In this document: one piece after another, positions 52,971-62,526 of the stretch | How positions within the stretch are numbered: position 1 is the stretch's first letter | How the letters are laid out: every line of letters begins with the position of its first letter | Assembly: GCF_007993045.1 (NCBI RefSeq) | Contig: NZ_VOOR01000008.1 | Span: 99,449-163,448, forward strand | Reading direction: 5' to 3' | Origin: Phaeodactylibacter luteus | GTDB lineage: Bacteria > Bacteroidota > Bacteroidia > Chitinophagales > Saprospiraceae | DNA length: 64,000 nucleotides | Position numbers and translations under genes: made by a program | Notes under the pieces: model-generated | What the model saw: the letters and a program-made list of their open reading frames with translations, nothing else | What the model was told of the DNA's origin: nothing | Database searches by the model: none

Positions 52971-53208
52971 CAGAAGTGGCTGCTCAGCGGTTGCGAAGCC
53001 CAAGGATCGCCTATGGATATTGTGTTACGGTTCCGTTAAAGCGGAAGTGTGCAAGCAGCCTTTGCCAACTTTTTGGGTTGGAAAAAGTATATTTAATGCG
53101 GTATTTGGGCAGTATTTGCCAATACAAAGCTGTAAACCTTCCAAAAACAAGCTTGTTCTGCCCGTAATGCCCTGCTGTGGCAACAGTGTAAAACCCGAAC
53201 GGACAAGC

Positions 53209-55335
53209 ATGTCAATAAAGAAAATCATTATGAAGTACAGAGGCCAGATATTTTTTTCCGTATTGCTGGTAGGGCTCCTCGTGGCTGCTTACCTGCCAAT
53301 GCGTGTGGATAACGTAGAGAAGGAGGCCGTCCTCATGCGGGCTATGCTGACTGGTTTCGAGCAGTTGCACTATCAGCCCAAATCGCTGAACGACGATTTC
53401 TCCGCCCAGGTTTTTGATTTCTACCTTGATCAGATTGACGCGGGGCGCAGGTTCCTCACTCAGGAGGACATCGCAAAGCTCGAAATGTATAAGAGCCAGA
53501 TCGATGATCAGGCCAATGCGGGCTCTTTCGAGTTCTTCAATTTGTCGGTGGAGCTGCTGGAGGCATCCCTCGATAAGACGCAGGGCATCTACCGGGAGCT
53601 GTTGCAATCGCCTTTCAACTACGATGAAGGGGAGGAGATAGAACTGGATGGCGATAAAAAGGCTTTCGCCAAAAATGACGAAGAGCTGAAGGAGTACTGG
53701 CGCCAATATCTCCAATACGAAGCGGTAGAGCGTTTGTCCAACAAGCTGAAGGCTCAGGAAGAAAAGGGCGAAGAAGCTCCTGAGCGCACCTTCGAAGAAC
53801 TGGAGGAAGAAGTTAGGGGCGAAGTCTTGGAATTTTTCGATGACTGGTACGGGCGCATGCGCAAACTGAAGCGTGAAGACCGCCTCAGCGTGTACCTCAA
53901 CACCTTCACCCATATCTACGATCCCCACTCCGAATATTACAAGCCTATTGATAAAGAAAACTTTGACATCCGCTTCAGCGGCCGCTTAGAAGGCATCGGT
54001 GCCAGCCTCCGCACAGAAGGAGACTATACCAAGGTGGTCCGCGTAGTTGTAGGCGGCCCGGCCTGGAAACAAAAAGAGCTGGAGGAAAATGATGTGATCA
54101 TGAAGGTCCGTCAGGAAAAAGAAGAAGAGCCGGTAGATATCACCGGCATGGTCATCGATGATGTGGTGCAGCTCATACGGGGCGATAAAGGGACAGCGGT
54201 GACGCTGACTGTCAAAAAAATCGATGGCTCGGTTCAGGAGATCACGATTACTCGTGATGTGGTGGTGCTGGAAGAGCAATATGCCAAATCGTTGATCCTA
54301 GACGGAGAGGTAGAAGGGGAGCGTATCGGGTATATCCTCCTCCCTTCCTTTTATGCCGATTTCCAAAACCGTGACGGCCGCTTCTGCGCTAAGGATGTCG
54401 AGACAGAAATTGAGAAGCTCAATGCTCAGGGCGTGGACGGCATCATCCTCGATCTACGCTACAACGGTGGCGGTTCTTTGCGGGATGTAGTCAAAATGTC
54501 GGGGCTCTTTATTGAAAAAGGCCCAATTGTGCAGGTGAAATCCCGAGGTACTGCCCCTGAAGTGCTCAAGGATGTAGACAGCAGAGTGCAATATGACGGC
54601 CCCCTTGTGGTCATGGTCAATTCTTACAGTGCTTCAGCTTCCGAAATCTTGGCAGCAGCCCTTCAGGATTACAACCGTGCAGTGATTGTCGGCAGCCCAT
54701 CTACTTTTGGCAAAGGGACGGTTCAGCGGTTTGTGGACCTTGACCGGACAGTGCGCGGCTACAGCGAGCTTAAGCCGCTTGGGGAGATCAAGCTGACCAC
54801 GCAGAAGTTTTACCGTGTCAACGGTGGCTCCACTCAGTTGAAAGGGGTAACGCCTGATATCATCCTGCCAGATAATTTCTACTACATCAAAACCGGCGAG
54901 CGCGACCGGGAGTACGCTATGGAGTGGACAGAGATAGAGCCGGTGGCCTATGATCAGGAGGTCTATAAGGTGGATAATGTGGAGGCTTTGCGGGCCAAGA
55001 GCGAAGCCCGTATGGCCGCTTCTCCGGTATTCCAGAAAATACTGGCCAATGCCAAGCGCGTAGAGACGCAGCGGGAGGATACTTCCTATCCGCTAGGCCT
55101 GAAAGACTATCAGGAAATGGTAGCGGAGCGTCAGGAGCAGTCTGACAGCTTTGACGACTTATTGGACGAGGATGTGCTGACCGGTATCGAGAACCTGCCC
55201 CAAGATGTGGCGGGCATTGAAGCGGACGAGTCCAAGAAAGCCCGCAATGACGAGTGGCTGGAAAATGTAGCCAAGGACATCTACCTGAAAGAGACCCTGG
55301 CGATCATGCATGATATGCTCAGTGCCAGCCGTTAG
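53209..55335 (+). CDS. Carboxy-terminal processing protease (Prc/Tsp, S41)
   Basis: 708 residues from the ATG at 53209; the long upstream frame is non-coding and includes the hppA terminator. One N-terminal membrane anchor (FFSVLLVGLLVAAYLP). Then an acidic helical domain, a PDZ domain (VVRVVVGGPAWKQKELEENDVI), the S41 catalytic core with Ser in NSYSASASEIL and Lys in STFGKGTVQ, and the Prc-type C-terminal region (GEIKLTTQKFYRVNGGSTQ, then QREDTSYPLGLKDYQEM). It degrades or trims periplasmic proteins from their C-termini. Confidence 0.95.
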   Translation: MSIKKIIMKYRGQIFFSVLLVGLLVAAYLPMRVDNVEKEAVLMRAMLTGFEQLHYQPKSLNDDFSAQVFDFYLDQIDAGRRFLTQEDIAKLEMYKSQIDDQANAGSFEFFNLSVELLEASLDKTQGIYRELLQSPFNYDEGEEIELDGDKKAFAKNDEELKEYWRQYLQYEAVERLSNKLKAQEEKGEEAPERTFEELEEEVRGEVLEFFDDWYGRMRKLKREDRLSVYLNTFTHIYDPHSEYYKPIDKENFDIRFSGRLEGIGASLRTEGDYTKVVRVVVGGPAWKQKELEENDVIMKVRQEKEEEPVDITGMVIDDVVQLIRGDKGTAVTLTVKKIDGSVQEITITRDVVVLEEQYAKSLILDGEVEGERIGYILLPSFYADFQNRDGRFCAKDVETEIEKLNAQGVDGIILDLRYNGGGSLRDVVKMSGLFIEKGPIVQVKSRGTAPEVLKDVDSRVQYDGPLVVMVNSYSASASEILAAALQDYNRAVIVGSPSTFGKGTVQRFVDLDRTVRGYSELKPLGEIKLTTQKFYRVNGGSTQLKGVTPDIILPDNFYYIKTGERDREYAMEWTEIEPVAYDQEVYKVDNVEALRAKSEARMAASPVFQKILANAKRVETQREDTSYPLGLKDYQEMVAERQEQSDSFDDLLDEDVLTGIENLPQDVAGIEADESKKARNDEWLENVAKDIYLKETLAIMHDMLSASR

Positions 55336-55353
55336 GCGGTAGGGTGCATCTAG

Positions 55354-55394
55354 CTCAAAAGGCTTCTCGGCATTTGCTTGGGGAGCCTTTTGAG
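55354..55394 (+). terminator. Hairpin after the Prc gene
   Basis: CTCAAAAGGCT pairs perfectly with AGCCTTTTGAG and the stem extends by TCTC/GGGG wobble pairs to 15 bp. No U run follows. Confidence 0.6.
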
Positions 55395-55418
55395 TATCTG
55401 TGCGACGCAGCGATTTAC

Positions 55419-55426
55419 TACCTTTG
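55419..55426 (+). promoter_or_regulatory. uup promoter -7 element (TACCTTTG)
   Basis: Exact TAnnTTTG match 24 bp before the GTG start. Confidence 0.5.
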
Positions 55427-55449
55427 CCCGATAGCAAAAACAACGGCCT

Positions 55450-57327
55450 GTGAACTACCTGAATCTGGAAAATGTGACTAAAATGTACGGAGAGAAAGTC
55501 CTCTTCGACAATATCGCCCTGCAGGTCAATCAAGGGCAAAAGGTCGCCCTTGTTGCCAAGAACGGCTCTGGCAAAACAACCCTCCTGCGCGTCATTGCAG
55601 GGGAAGAGCCCGCCGAGGGCGAAGCTGCTAGCGTCTACCTCCACCGCGATGTCCGTATTGGCTTTCTGAACCAAGACCCCGAGTTCTTTGAGGAGCATAC
55701 CATTCTCGAAGCTGTTTTGGATTCTGACAACGCCATGATCCGTGCGGTGCGGGATTATGAATATGCCATGCTTTTCCCGAACGATACTGAGGCTATGCAC
55801 CAGGCTATTGCCAAAATGGACGACCTCAAGGCTTGGGACTTTGAGGCCCGTATCCGGGAAGTGCTGACCAAGCTGGAGGTCAGCGACCTGAATCAGTTGG
55901 TGAGGAACCTTTCCGGAGGGCAGAAGAAACGCCTGGCCCTGGCTAAGCTCATCATTGAGGAGCCCGAATTCCTCATCCTCGACGAGCCTACCAACCACCT
56001 CGACCTGGATATGATAGAATGGCTGGAGGAGTACCTGCAGCAGCCTCGCATTACCCTGTTCATGGTGACCCACGACCGCTACTTCCTGGAGCGGGTCTGC
56101 AATATCATCGTCGAGCTCGATCAGGGGCAGCTTTACCGTTATACGGGCAGCTACTCCGATTTTCTAGAAAAGAAAACCACCCGCCACGAGGTAGAGGCCG
56201 CAGAGCTGGATAAAGCCAAAAAACTTCTCAAGCGAGAGCTGAACTGGGTTAGGCGGATGCCTAAAGCCCGCGGCACCAAAGCAAAGTCGCGTGTCAGCGC
56301 ATTTGAAGACTTGAAGGAGGAAGTAGAGCAGGTGCGCAGCAATGACGAAATGCGCATTGACATCAAGGGGCAGCGCATGGGCAAGAAAATCCTGGAGGCG
56401 CATAACATCGGCAAGTCCTACGGGGAGAAGGTACTGGTCGAAGGCTTTTCTTACAAGTTCAGGAAAGGCGAAAGAGTGGGCATTGTGGGCCCCAACGGAG
56501 CAGGCAAAACGACCTTTTTGAAGCTGCTCACCAAAGAGCTGCGCACGGATACGGGCAAAGTGGTCTTAGGCGGCAACACCGTTTTTGGCTACTACACGCA
56601 AGATGGCATCCAACTGGCAAGCGACCGCCGGGTTATTGATGTGGTACAGGATATAGCGGAGTTCATCCCTTTGGAAAAGGGGCAGAAGCTGACCGCCCCA
56701 CAGCTGCTCGAGCGCTTCCTTTTCAACCGTAAGCAGCAGCAGGTCTACGTTTCTCAGCTCAGCGGGGGCGAACGCCGCCGTTTGTACCTGCTTACGGTGC
56801 TGATGGAAAACCCCAACTTCCTCATCCTAGATGAGCCGACCAACGATTTAGACATCATTACGCTGAACGTCTTGGAAGACTTCCTGCTCGATTTTCCCGG
56901 CTGTATCATCATTGTCTCTCACGACCGCTACTTCATGGACAAGATTGTCGAGCACCTGTTCGTTTTTGAAGGGCAGGGGCACATCCGCGATTTCCCCGGC
57001 AACTATACCGAATACCGGGAAGTCCGCCTGCAGGAAGACCGGGAGCGCCGGCGTCAGGAGCGGGAAGTAGAAGAGCAGAAGCAGAAAACAGTGAAGCCCG
57101 CCAAGGCGGCACCTTCGGCCTTGAGCCAGGAAGAGCGCAAGGAGCTGAAACGGCTGGAAAAGAAAATTTTGAAATTGGAAGAGGAAAAGGCCGCCCTTAC
57201 TGAGCAGTTCAACGACAGCAGCCTGGGCCCTGAAGAAATCACGGAGCTTTCCAAAAAACTGGCTGCCCTCAACGAAGCGCTCGAGGAGCAGGAGCTCCGA
57301 TGGATGGAGCTGGCGGAGCAGGCCTGA
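55450..57327 (+). CDS. uup: ABC-F ATPase, Uup type
   Basis: 625 residues from a GTG start (next codons NYLNLENVTKMYGEK fit the family N-terminus). Two ABC domains: Walker A AKNGSGKTT and GPNGAGKTT, signatures LSGGQKKRLALAK and LSGGERRRLYLL, Walker B LILDEPTNHLD and LILDEPTNDLD, with the ABC-F linker between. The C-terminal about 85 residues are a Lys/Glu-rich coiled coil like the Uup DNA-binding tail. No membrane segments. ABC-F proteins act on ribosomes or DNA repair intermediates. Confidence 0.95.
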   Translation: MNYLNLENVTKMYGEKVLFDNIALQVNQGQKVALVAKNGSGKTTLLRVIAGEEPAEGEAASVYLHRDVRIGFLNQDPEFFEEHTILEAVLDSDNAMIRAVRDYEYAMLFPNDTEAMHQAIAKMDDLKAWDFEARIREVLTKLEVSDLNQLVRNLSGGQKKRLALAKLIIEEPEFLILDEPTNHLDLDMIEWLEEYLQQPRITLFMVTHDRYFLERVCNIIVELDQGQLYRYTGSYSDFLEKKTTRHEVEAAELDKAKKLLKRELNWVRRMPKARGTKAKSRVSAFEDLKEEVEQVRSNDEMRIDIKGQRMGKKILEAHNIGKSYGEKVLVEGFSYKFRKGERVGIVGPNGAGKTTFLKLLTKELRTDTGKVVLGGNTVFGYYTQDGIQLASDRRVIDVVQDIAEFIPLEKGQKLTAPQLLERFLFNRKQQQVYVSQLSGGERRRLYLLTVLMENPNFLILDEPTNDLDIITLNVLEDFLLDFPGCIIIVSHDRYFMDKIVEHLFVFEGQGHIRDFPGNYTEYREVRLQEDRERRRQEREVEEQKQKTVKPAKAAPSALSQEERKELKRLEKKILKLEEEKAALTEQFNDSSLGPEEITELSKKLAALNEALEEQELRWMELAEQA

Positions 57328-57345
57328 GCAAGAAAATAAACCTAC

Positions 57346-58743
57346 ATGCGATATTTATGGATTGGGGGGATTTTGTGCTTGGCATTAGCCGCCTTTTCCT
57401 TTCAGCCTGCAGGAGGAGGGCAGAAGGAAGCATTCAAGGCCCATCACAAAGGCTTGGTGCTGTATGGGGAGGAGCGTTACGGCAGCGCAGTACAGCAGTT
57501 TGAGAGAGCCCACCACCTGCTGCCCGGCAATTATGACTTTACGCTTTCTCTGGCCATGGCATTGAGCCGGGTCGGCAAAGCCGAGGAAGGGCTCAGCCTG
57601 TTGCAGCGCAGCGCGGGCATGATCAGCCCGAGCGACCCTCAGCTCGGACAGAAGCAGGCGACCCGTCAGTTTTTTCAGGGCATGATTTTGTTGTATGCCG
57701 GGCGGGCGGGAGATGCCATCCGTGCATTAGGGCAGAGCATAGCCGCTCAGGAAGCCCTCGGCGGCCATCAGCTGTTGAGCATTTACCATAATGCTATGGG
57801 GTATGCGACCTTGCTCAATCAGGGGGGCAGTGACCACGGCAGCGATACCTTGGGCTGGCATTACCATGTGCATAAAAGGGACATGATACGGGCACTTGGG
57901 CACTTTGATCAGGCGGTGGCCTACGACACCAAGAACGCAAGCGCACTGCATAACTACTTCTTGGTGCGCAATACACTGGGGATGGAAGGTATGGCAGAAT
58001 ACTATGAAAACCAGGATGCTGCTGCTGGCAGTGCTCAGGGGCCACTGCCTGTGGGGGCCAAAAAAACGCTGGCTTTTACTGACTTCGATGAGCTTTTGTT
58101 TTTGCTGGATATTTCCGGATCTATGGTGATGGAAAGCGTGCCCTGCATGGGGGCTACCCGTTTTGAGGTCATGCGCCAAACGGCGTTGTACATCCTGGAC
58201 AGCCTGCCTGAGGCTACGGCTCTTGGCCTGGGCACCATAGATGGAGACTGCGGCACTGCGCCCAGGGCTTGGGATACCGTTGGGGCGCTGAGCCGGTACG
58301 ATATGCGCTACCGCCTGCGTTTTTTAGCGCCCAACGGGACAACCCCCCTTTTGGAGCGGCTGCAGGCTTCCCCTGAATTGTTCTTGCCCACAGATACCAC
58401 CCGGAAATCCATCTTCCTGATCAGCGATGGGGCTAATGTGTGCCGGGCCAACGGGGAGGACATCTGCGAGTGGGCCCGCCGCCTCAACGAAAGGCACATC
58501 ACCATCAATATCCTGACCTTTCTGGATGCCACCGCTCAGAATACTAATGCCTTTGCTGAGTACGGCTGCCTGGCGGCCAATACAGGGGGGCAAATCTTGT
58601 ATATGGATAATTACCGCTGCGGGTACGAGCACTATGGAGGCTCCTTGGTCGAGAGCTGTTTGCCCCGCATCCCCAACCTTCGCAGAGTAAGCTGTTGGGG
58701 GCGCGCAGTGCCCGATTTATGGGCCATTGAGGCAGGGGAGTAA
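57346..58743 (+). CDS. TPR and von Willebrand A domain secreted protein
   Basis: 465 residues. Signal peptide (MRYLWIGGILCLALAAFSF), TPR repeats (about 25-215) and a VWA domain (about 240-430) with MIDAS DISGSM and FLISDGA. Cys residues (VPCMGATRF, DGDCGTA, ANVCRANGEDIC) suggest disulfides outside the cytoplasm. Likely a binding/scaffold protein; partner unknown. It starts 18 bp after uup. Confidence 0.85.
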   Translation: MRYLWIGGILCLALAAFSFQPAGGGQKEAFKAHHKGLVLYGEERYGSAVQQFERAHHLLPGNYDFTLSLAMALSRVGKAEEGLSLLQRSAGMISPSDPQLGQKQATRQFFQGMILLYAGRAGDAIRALGQSIAAQEALGGHQLLSIYHNAMGYATLLNQGGSDHGSDTLGWHYHVHKRDMIRALGHFDQAVAYDTKNASALHNYFLVRNTLGMEGMAEYYENQDAAAGSAQGPLPVGAKKTLAFTDFDELLFLLDISGSMVMESVPCMGATRFEVMRQTALYILDSLPEATALGLGTIDGDCGTAPRAWDTVGALSRYDMRYRLRFLAPNGTTPLLERLQASPELFLPTDTTRKSIFLISDGANVCRANGEDICEWARRLNERHITINILTFLDATAQNTNAFAEYGCLAANTGGQILYMDNYRCGYEHYGGSLVESCLPRIPNLRRVSCWGRAVPDLWAIEAGE

Positions 58744-59029
58744 AAAGCGGTGTGCCAGGAAACAAAATTTCGGTCAATCGCCTTCTATATATGGTTTTAC
58801 TTGCCAAGGTGCGGTCAAAGTTTTTATTTTGACATTCCTGATAGGTTTAGGCTGGCCATGTTTTGCCCCCAGCGCCCGGCCGATGGCACAAGGCAAGCTC
58901 AAAAGGTTTTTCGGTTTGCCAATTAGTTTGCGCGGCGGCTGCAGGGCTAATTGAACCACCTCAACTGCGGGCGGCATTAAGATGCCTCCGGTTAATCATT
59001 TACTAAAACACATCCAAAAATCACTTGCT

Positions 59030-61309
59030 ATGGCATTCGATCTTGATATGATCAAGGCCGTGTACGAAGCACTGCCCAAGCGAGTGGGGGAAGCGAAGCA
59101 GGCCCTCGGCCGGCCGTTGACCCTCACTGAGAAAATCCTTTATACCCATCTTCACCCCGAATCCCCTCTGAGGAACTACAGCCGCGGGAAAGATTATGTC
59201 TTCTTTGCCCCCGACCGGGTGGCTATGCAGGACGCTACTGCTCAGATGGCCCTGCTGCAGTTTATGATGGCAGGCCGGGACAAGGCGGCTGTGCCGTCTA
59301 CGGTGCACTGTGACCACCTCATTCAGGCAGAAGAGGGCGCGGCAAAGGACCTTGCCAAAGCAAATGACATCAACAAAGAGGTTTACGACTTTTTGTCCTC
59401 GGTCTCCAATAAATATGGCATTGGGTTCTGGAAGCCCGGGGCTGGCATCATCCATCAGATTGTCTTGGAAAACTATGCTTTCCCAGGAGGGATGATGATC
59501 GGCACAGACTCGCATACCCCTAATGCAGGCGGTTTGGGCATGCTGGCCATTGGCGTTGGCGGTGCAGATGCCGTAGACGTAATGGCTGGTATGCCTTGGG
59601 AGCTGAAAATGCCGAAAGTGATCGGCGTGAAGCTGACAGGCAAGCTCAATGGCTGGACTTCTGCGAAGGACGTTATCCTCAAAGTGGCAGGTATCCTGAC
59701 CGTGAAGGGCGGCACAGGGGCTATTGTAGAGTACTTTGGCGAAGGGGCTGAAGCCTTATCTTGCACAGGCAAAGGCACCATCTGTAATATGGGGGCAGAG
59801 ATTGGCGCAACGACATCTACTTTTGGGTACGATGAGGCCATGAGCCGCTACCTGCGCGCTACCGAACGGGCAGATGTGGCTGAGCTGGCCGACCAGGTGA
59901 AAGAGCACCTGACCGGAGATGCAGCATGCTATGCCAACCCAGAGCAATACTTCGATCAGGTCATTGAAATAGATTTGAACACCCTTGAGCCTCATATCAA
60001 TGGCCCTTACACGCCTGATTTGGCCTGGCCATTGTCCAAGTTCGCCCAAGCGGTGAAAGAGAACAACTACCCGCAAAAGTTGGAAGTGGGCCTGATCGGC
60101 TCTTGCACCAACTCTTCCTATGAAGACCTGGACCGCGCCGCATCTCTGGCCCGGCAAGCGGTGGCCAAGAATCTAAAAGTGAAATCTGAGTTCACGGTAA
60201 CTCCGGGCTCTGAGCAGATCCGCTATACCGTAGACCGCGATGGGCAGCTCAAAGACTTCGAACAGATGGGCGGCGTGGTGCTGGCCAATGCTTGTGGCCC
60301 TTGTATCGGGCAGTGGGCACGCCACACAGACGACCCCAACCGGGCGAACTCCATCATCACTTCCTTCAACCGCAACTTCTCCAAGCGGAATGATGGCAAC
60401 CCACAGACGCGCTCTTTCGTGGCTTCACCGGAAATTGTGACTGCCATGGCTATTGCCGGTGACCTTACCTTCAACCCGATGACCGATAAGCTCATCAACG
60501 AAAATGGGGAGGAGGTGATGCTCGACCCGCCAACAGGGGTAGAGCTGCCAGCCAAGGGCTTTAGTGTGGAAGATGCAGGGTACGAAGCGCCTGCAACGGA
60601 TGGCAGTGGCATTGAGGTGAAAGTAGACCCCAATTCTGACCGGCTTGAGCTCCTTACCCCATTTGAGCCGATTACACAGGAGCAGCTGAAAGGCATGCGC
60701 CTGCTGATCAAAGCGAAGGGTAAGTGTACGACGGACCACATATCCATGGCGGGCCCTTGGCTGAAGTACCGTGGCCATCTAGACAACATCTCCAACAATT
60801 GCTTCATCGGCGCTGTCAACTTCTTCAACGGGGAGATGAACAAAGTGGCCAACTATGTCGATAACGCAGAAGAAGCCGAGTACTTGGGCGTACCGGACTC
60901 TGCCCGCAAATACAAGGCGGCCGGCATCAGCACCGTGGTGTTCGGTGAGGAAAACTATGGCGAAGGCTCTTCCCGAGAGCACGCAGCTATGGAGCCCCGC
61001 CATTTGGGCGTCAAAGCGGTAGTCGTGAAGTCTTTTGCACGTATCCACGAGACGAACCTGAAGAAGCAGGGCATGCTCGCGCTTACTTTCGTCAACCCCG
61101 ATGATTACGAAAAGGTACGCCAGGATGATAAAATTGACATCCTCGGCTTCACCGAAATGGCACCCGATAAAAACCTGACGGTGAAGCTTCACCACAAAGA
61201 TGGCTCATCGGATGAATTCGAGGTGGCCCACACTTACAATCAGGCTCAGATCGACTGGGTAAGTGCTGGTTCTGCCCTGAACAAAATCCGGCAGGAGCTA
61301 GCTGGCTAG
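59030..61309 (+). CDS. acnA: Aconitate hydratase (mitochondrial-type)
   Basis: 759 residues from the ATG at 59030 ([15 protein letters not shown]); a start at 58982 adds 16 residues not typical of the family. The [4Fe-4S] cysteines are in [11 protein letters not shown] and [24 protein letters not shown] and the C-terminal swivel domain [15 protein letters not shown] are present. It interconverts citrate and isocitrate. The protein follows the mitochondrial-type length and sequence rather than the longer AcnA/IRP type, so the symbol is approximate. Confidence 0.95.
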   Translation: MAFDLDMIKAVYEALPKRVGEAKQALGRPLTLTEKILYTHLHPESPLRNYSRGKDYVFFAPDRVAMQDATAQMALLQFMMAGRDKAAVPSTVHCDHLIQAEEGAAKDLAKANDINKEVYDFLSSVSNKYGIGFWKPGAGIIHQIVLENYAFPGGMMIGTDSHTPNAGGLGMLAIGVGGADAVDVMAGMPWELKMPKVIGVKLTGKLNGWTSAKDVILKVAGILTVKGGTGAIVEYFGEGAEALSCTGKGTICNMGAEIGATTSTFGYDEAMSRYLRATERADVAELADQVKEHLTGDAACYANPEQYFDQVIEIDLNTLEPHINGPYTPDLAWPLSKFAQAVKENNYPQKLEVGLIGSCTNSSYEDLDRAASLARQAVAKNLKVKSEFTVTPGSEQIRYTVDRDGQLKDFEQMGGVVLANACGPCIGQWARHTDDPNRANSIITSFNRNFSKRNDGNPQTRSFVASPEIVTAMAIAGDLTFNPMTDKLINENGEEVMLDPPTGVELPAKGFSVEDAGYEAPATDGSGIEVKVDPNSDRLELLTPFEPITQEQLKGMRLLIKAKGKCTTDHISMAGPWLKYRGHLDNISNNCFIGAVNFFNGEMNKVANYVDNAEEAEYLGVPDSARKYKAAGISTVVFGEENYGEGSSREHAAMEPRHLGVKAVVVKSFARIHETNLKKQGMLALTFVNPDDYEKVRQDDKIDILGFTEMAPDKNLTVKLHHKDGSSDEFEVAHTYNQAQIDWVSAGSALNKIRQELAG

Positions 61310-61398
61310 GGCTGCTTAGGTATACACCGGATATCAGCTGCTCCAAACAAGCGCTAATGCCGCTGCCGTGTAGGCCTCATCTGTTTTATGCTAGGATT

Positions 61399-61524
61399 GG
61401 CCTAGCGCTGCGAAGGGGCGGCAGGCCTGATAAGGCCGAGCGAAGAGCGAGCCCCGTAGCATAGCGGCACCTGCCCGCTGGCAGGGGCAGGCCCCCCAAA
61501 AAAACGACAATCTGGTTTGCGCCC
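61399..61524 (+). repeat. R1 repeat, copy f
   Basis: Core GGCCTAGCGCTGCGAAGG to TTTGCGCCC; the left end is not recognisable. It lies between aconitase and the convergent barrel gene, before the terminator. Confidence 0.8.
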
Positions 61525-61546
61525 GATGACAATCTATTTTTTGCAG

Positions 61547-61582
61547 AGCCGCCCGGGAGGTTATCTTGGGCGGCTTTTGTGT
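61547..61582 (+). terminator. Terminator between aconitase and the barrel gene
   Basis: AGCCGCCC (61547-61554) pairs with GGGCGGCT (61568-61575), followed by TTTGTGTTTT. R1 copy f separates it from the aconitase stop. Confidence 0.75.
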
Positions 61583-61583
61583 T

Positions 61584-62291
61584 TTACAGCGTATATCCGA
61601 GCGCAAAAGTGAGCTGACTGTTGAAGTCTTCATTGAAATGAAAGGTGCCCAAGAAAGTGCATAGCAGGGAGAGCCGTTCTGATAAGGGCTTGGTGTAGCG
61701 AGCCCCGAAGGGTATGCCCCAACTGTTTTTCCGTACGGTGCTGTAGGTGCTTTCGAGCAGGGCGATCTGGTTGTCAACAGTGAAGTTGTACCAAGCGAAG
61801 GTCTGATAGCGGTGTTTCCGGAAGGTGTGGGCGAGCCCTGTCCCGATTTCCAGCCGGCTTTCTGTTGAAGGAGTCAGGCTCCAATACCCGATCAGGGCGG
61901 CTGAAAAGGCTGCCAGGGACCGGCGGCTTTCAAAATCGTCAAATACGGTTTCATCGGGAGTGCCCCTGCCCCTGATGAGGGTGCGGTCTTGCCCGGCTTT
62001 ACCGTTTTTCCGGAAGAAATAACTGCCCTGCAAAGAAAGCGATAGCCGTGGGGCGATCCTGAGGTTTGCCCCCATCATCGCTTGCCCTCCGGTAATGGGC
62101 GTGGCCAGGTTGCCTTCTGAAAACTTGAAGGGGCGAAGCGCTTCGGTCATGCGCTCTTGCGCGAAGTCGCCAAAGGTGGCAAAGCGGCCGATGCCAAGGC
62201 CTAAGTAGGCTTGTACCCCCTGTGGGCTTTGCCCGAAGGCAGGCAGTGCATAGAAAAACAGCAGTACGGAGGCGGAAAATAGGCTGTGCAT
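61584..62291 (-). CDS. Outer-membrane beta-barrel protein, unknown function
   Basis: 235 residues from the ATG at 62291, where the signal peptide begins (MHSLFSASVLLFFYALPAFGQ). Alternating strands with Gly and aromatic residues (GLGIGRFATFGDF, LSLSLQGSYFFRKNG, FSAALIGYWSLTP) and a closing strand SQLTFALGYTL. No further family recognised. Confidence 0.78.
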   Translation of the reverse strand: MHSLFSASVLLFFYALPAFGQSPQGVQAYLGLGIGRFATFGDFAQERMTEALRPFKFSEGNLATPITGGQAMMGANLRIAPRLSLSLQGSYFFRKNGKAGQDRTLIRGRGTPDETVFDDFESRRSLAAFSAALIGYWSLTPSTESRLEIGTGLAHTFRKHRYQTFAWYNFTVDNQIALLESTYSTVRKNSWGIPFGARYTKPLSERLSLLCTFLGTFHFNEDFNSQLTFALGYTL

Positions 62292-62526
62292 AAAATTAAT
62301 GGTTGGATAGTTGAATACGGTTTTATAGCCCACCAACCCAAAATGTGCTGTACGTCTACCTTCGTGGTTCCGCCCCTGCCTGCCCGACAGAAACTGCCGG
62401 GCAAGGTTGCGAGTAGGAATGTAGTTTTTTGTACTGAAAATCAACGCTTTGTGAGTCTGGTGGACTCGAGTTTAGCGGCTTCGGCCCGGCATTCGGGCAC
62501 GTATTATGCAATACGTTCTGCCAAGG

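Noticed and set aside
52930..53208. 93-residue N-terminal extension of the Prc protease
   Set aside because: The frame includes the hppA terminator hairpin and precedes the natural membrane anchor; the ATG at 53209 fits the family.
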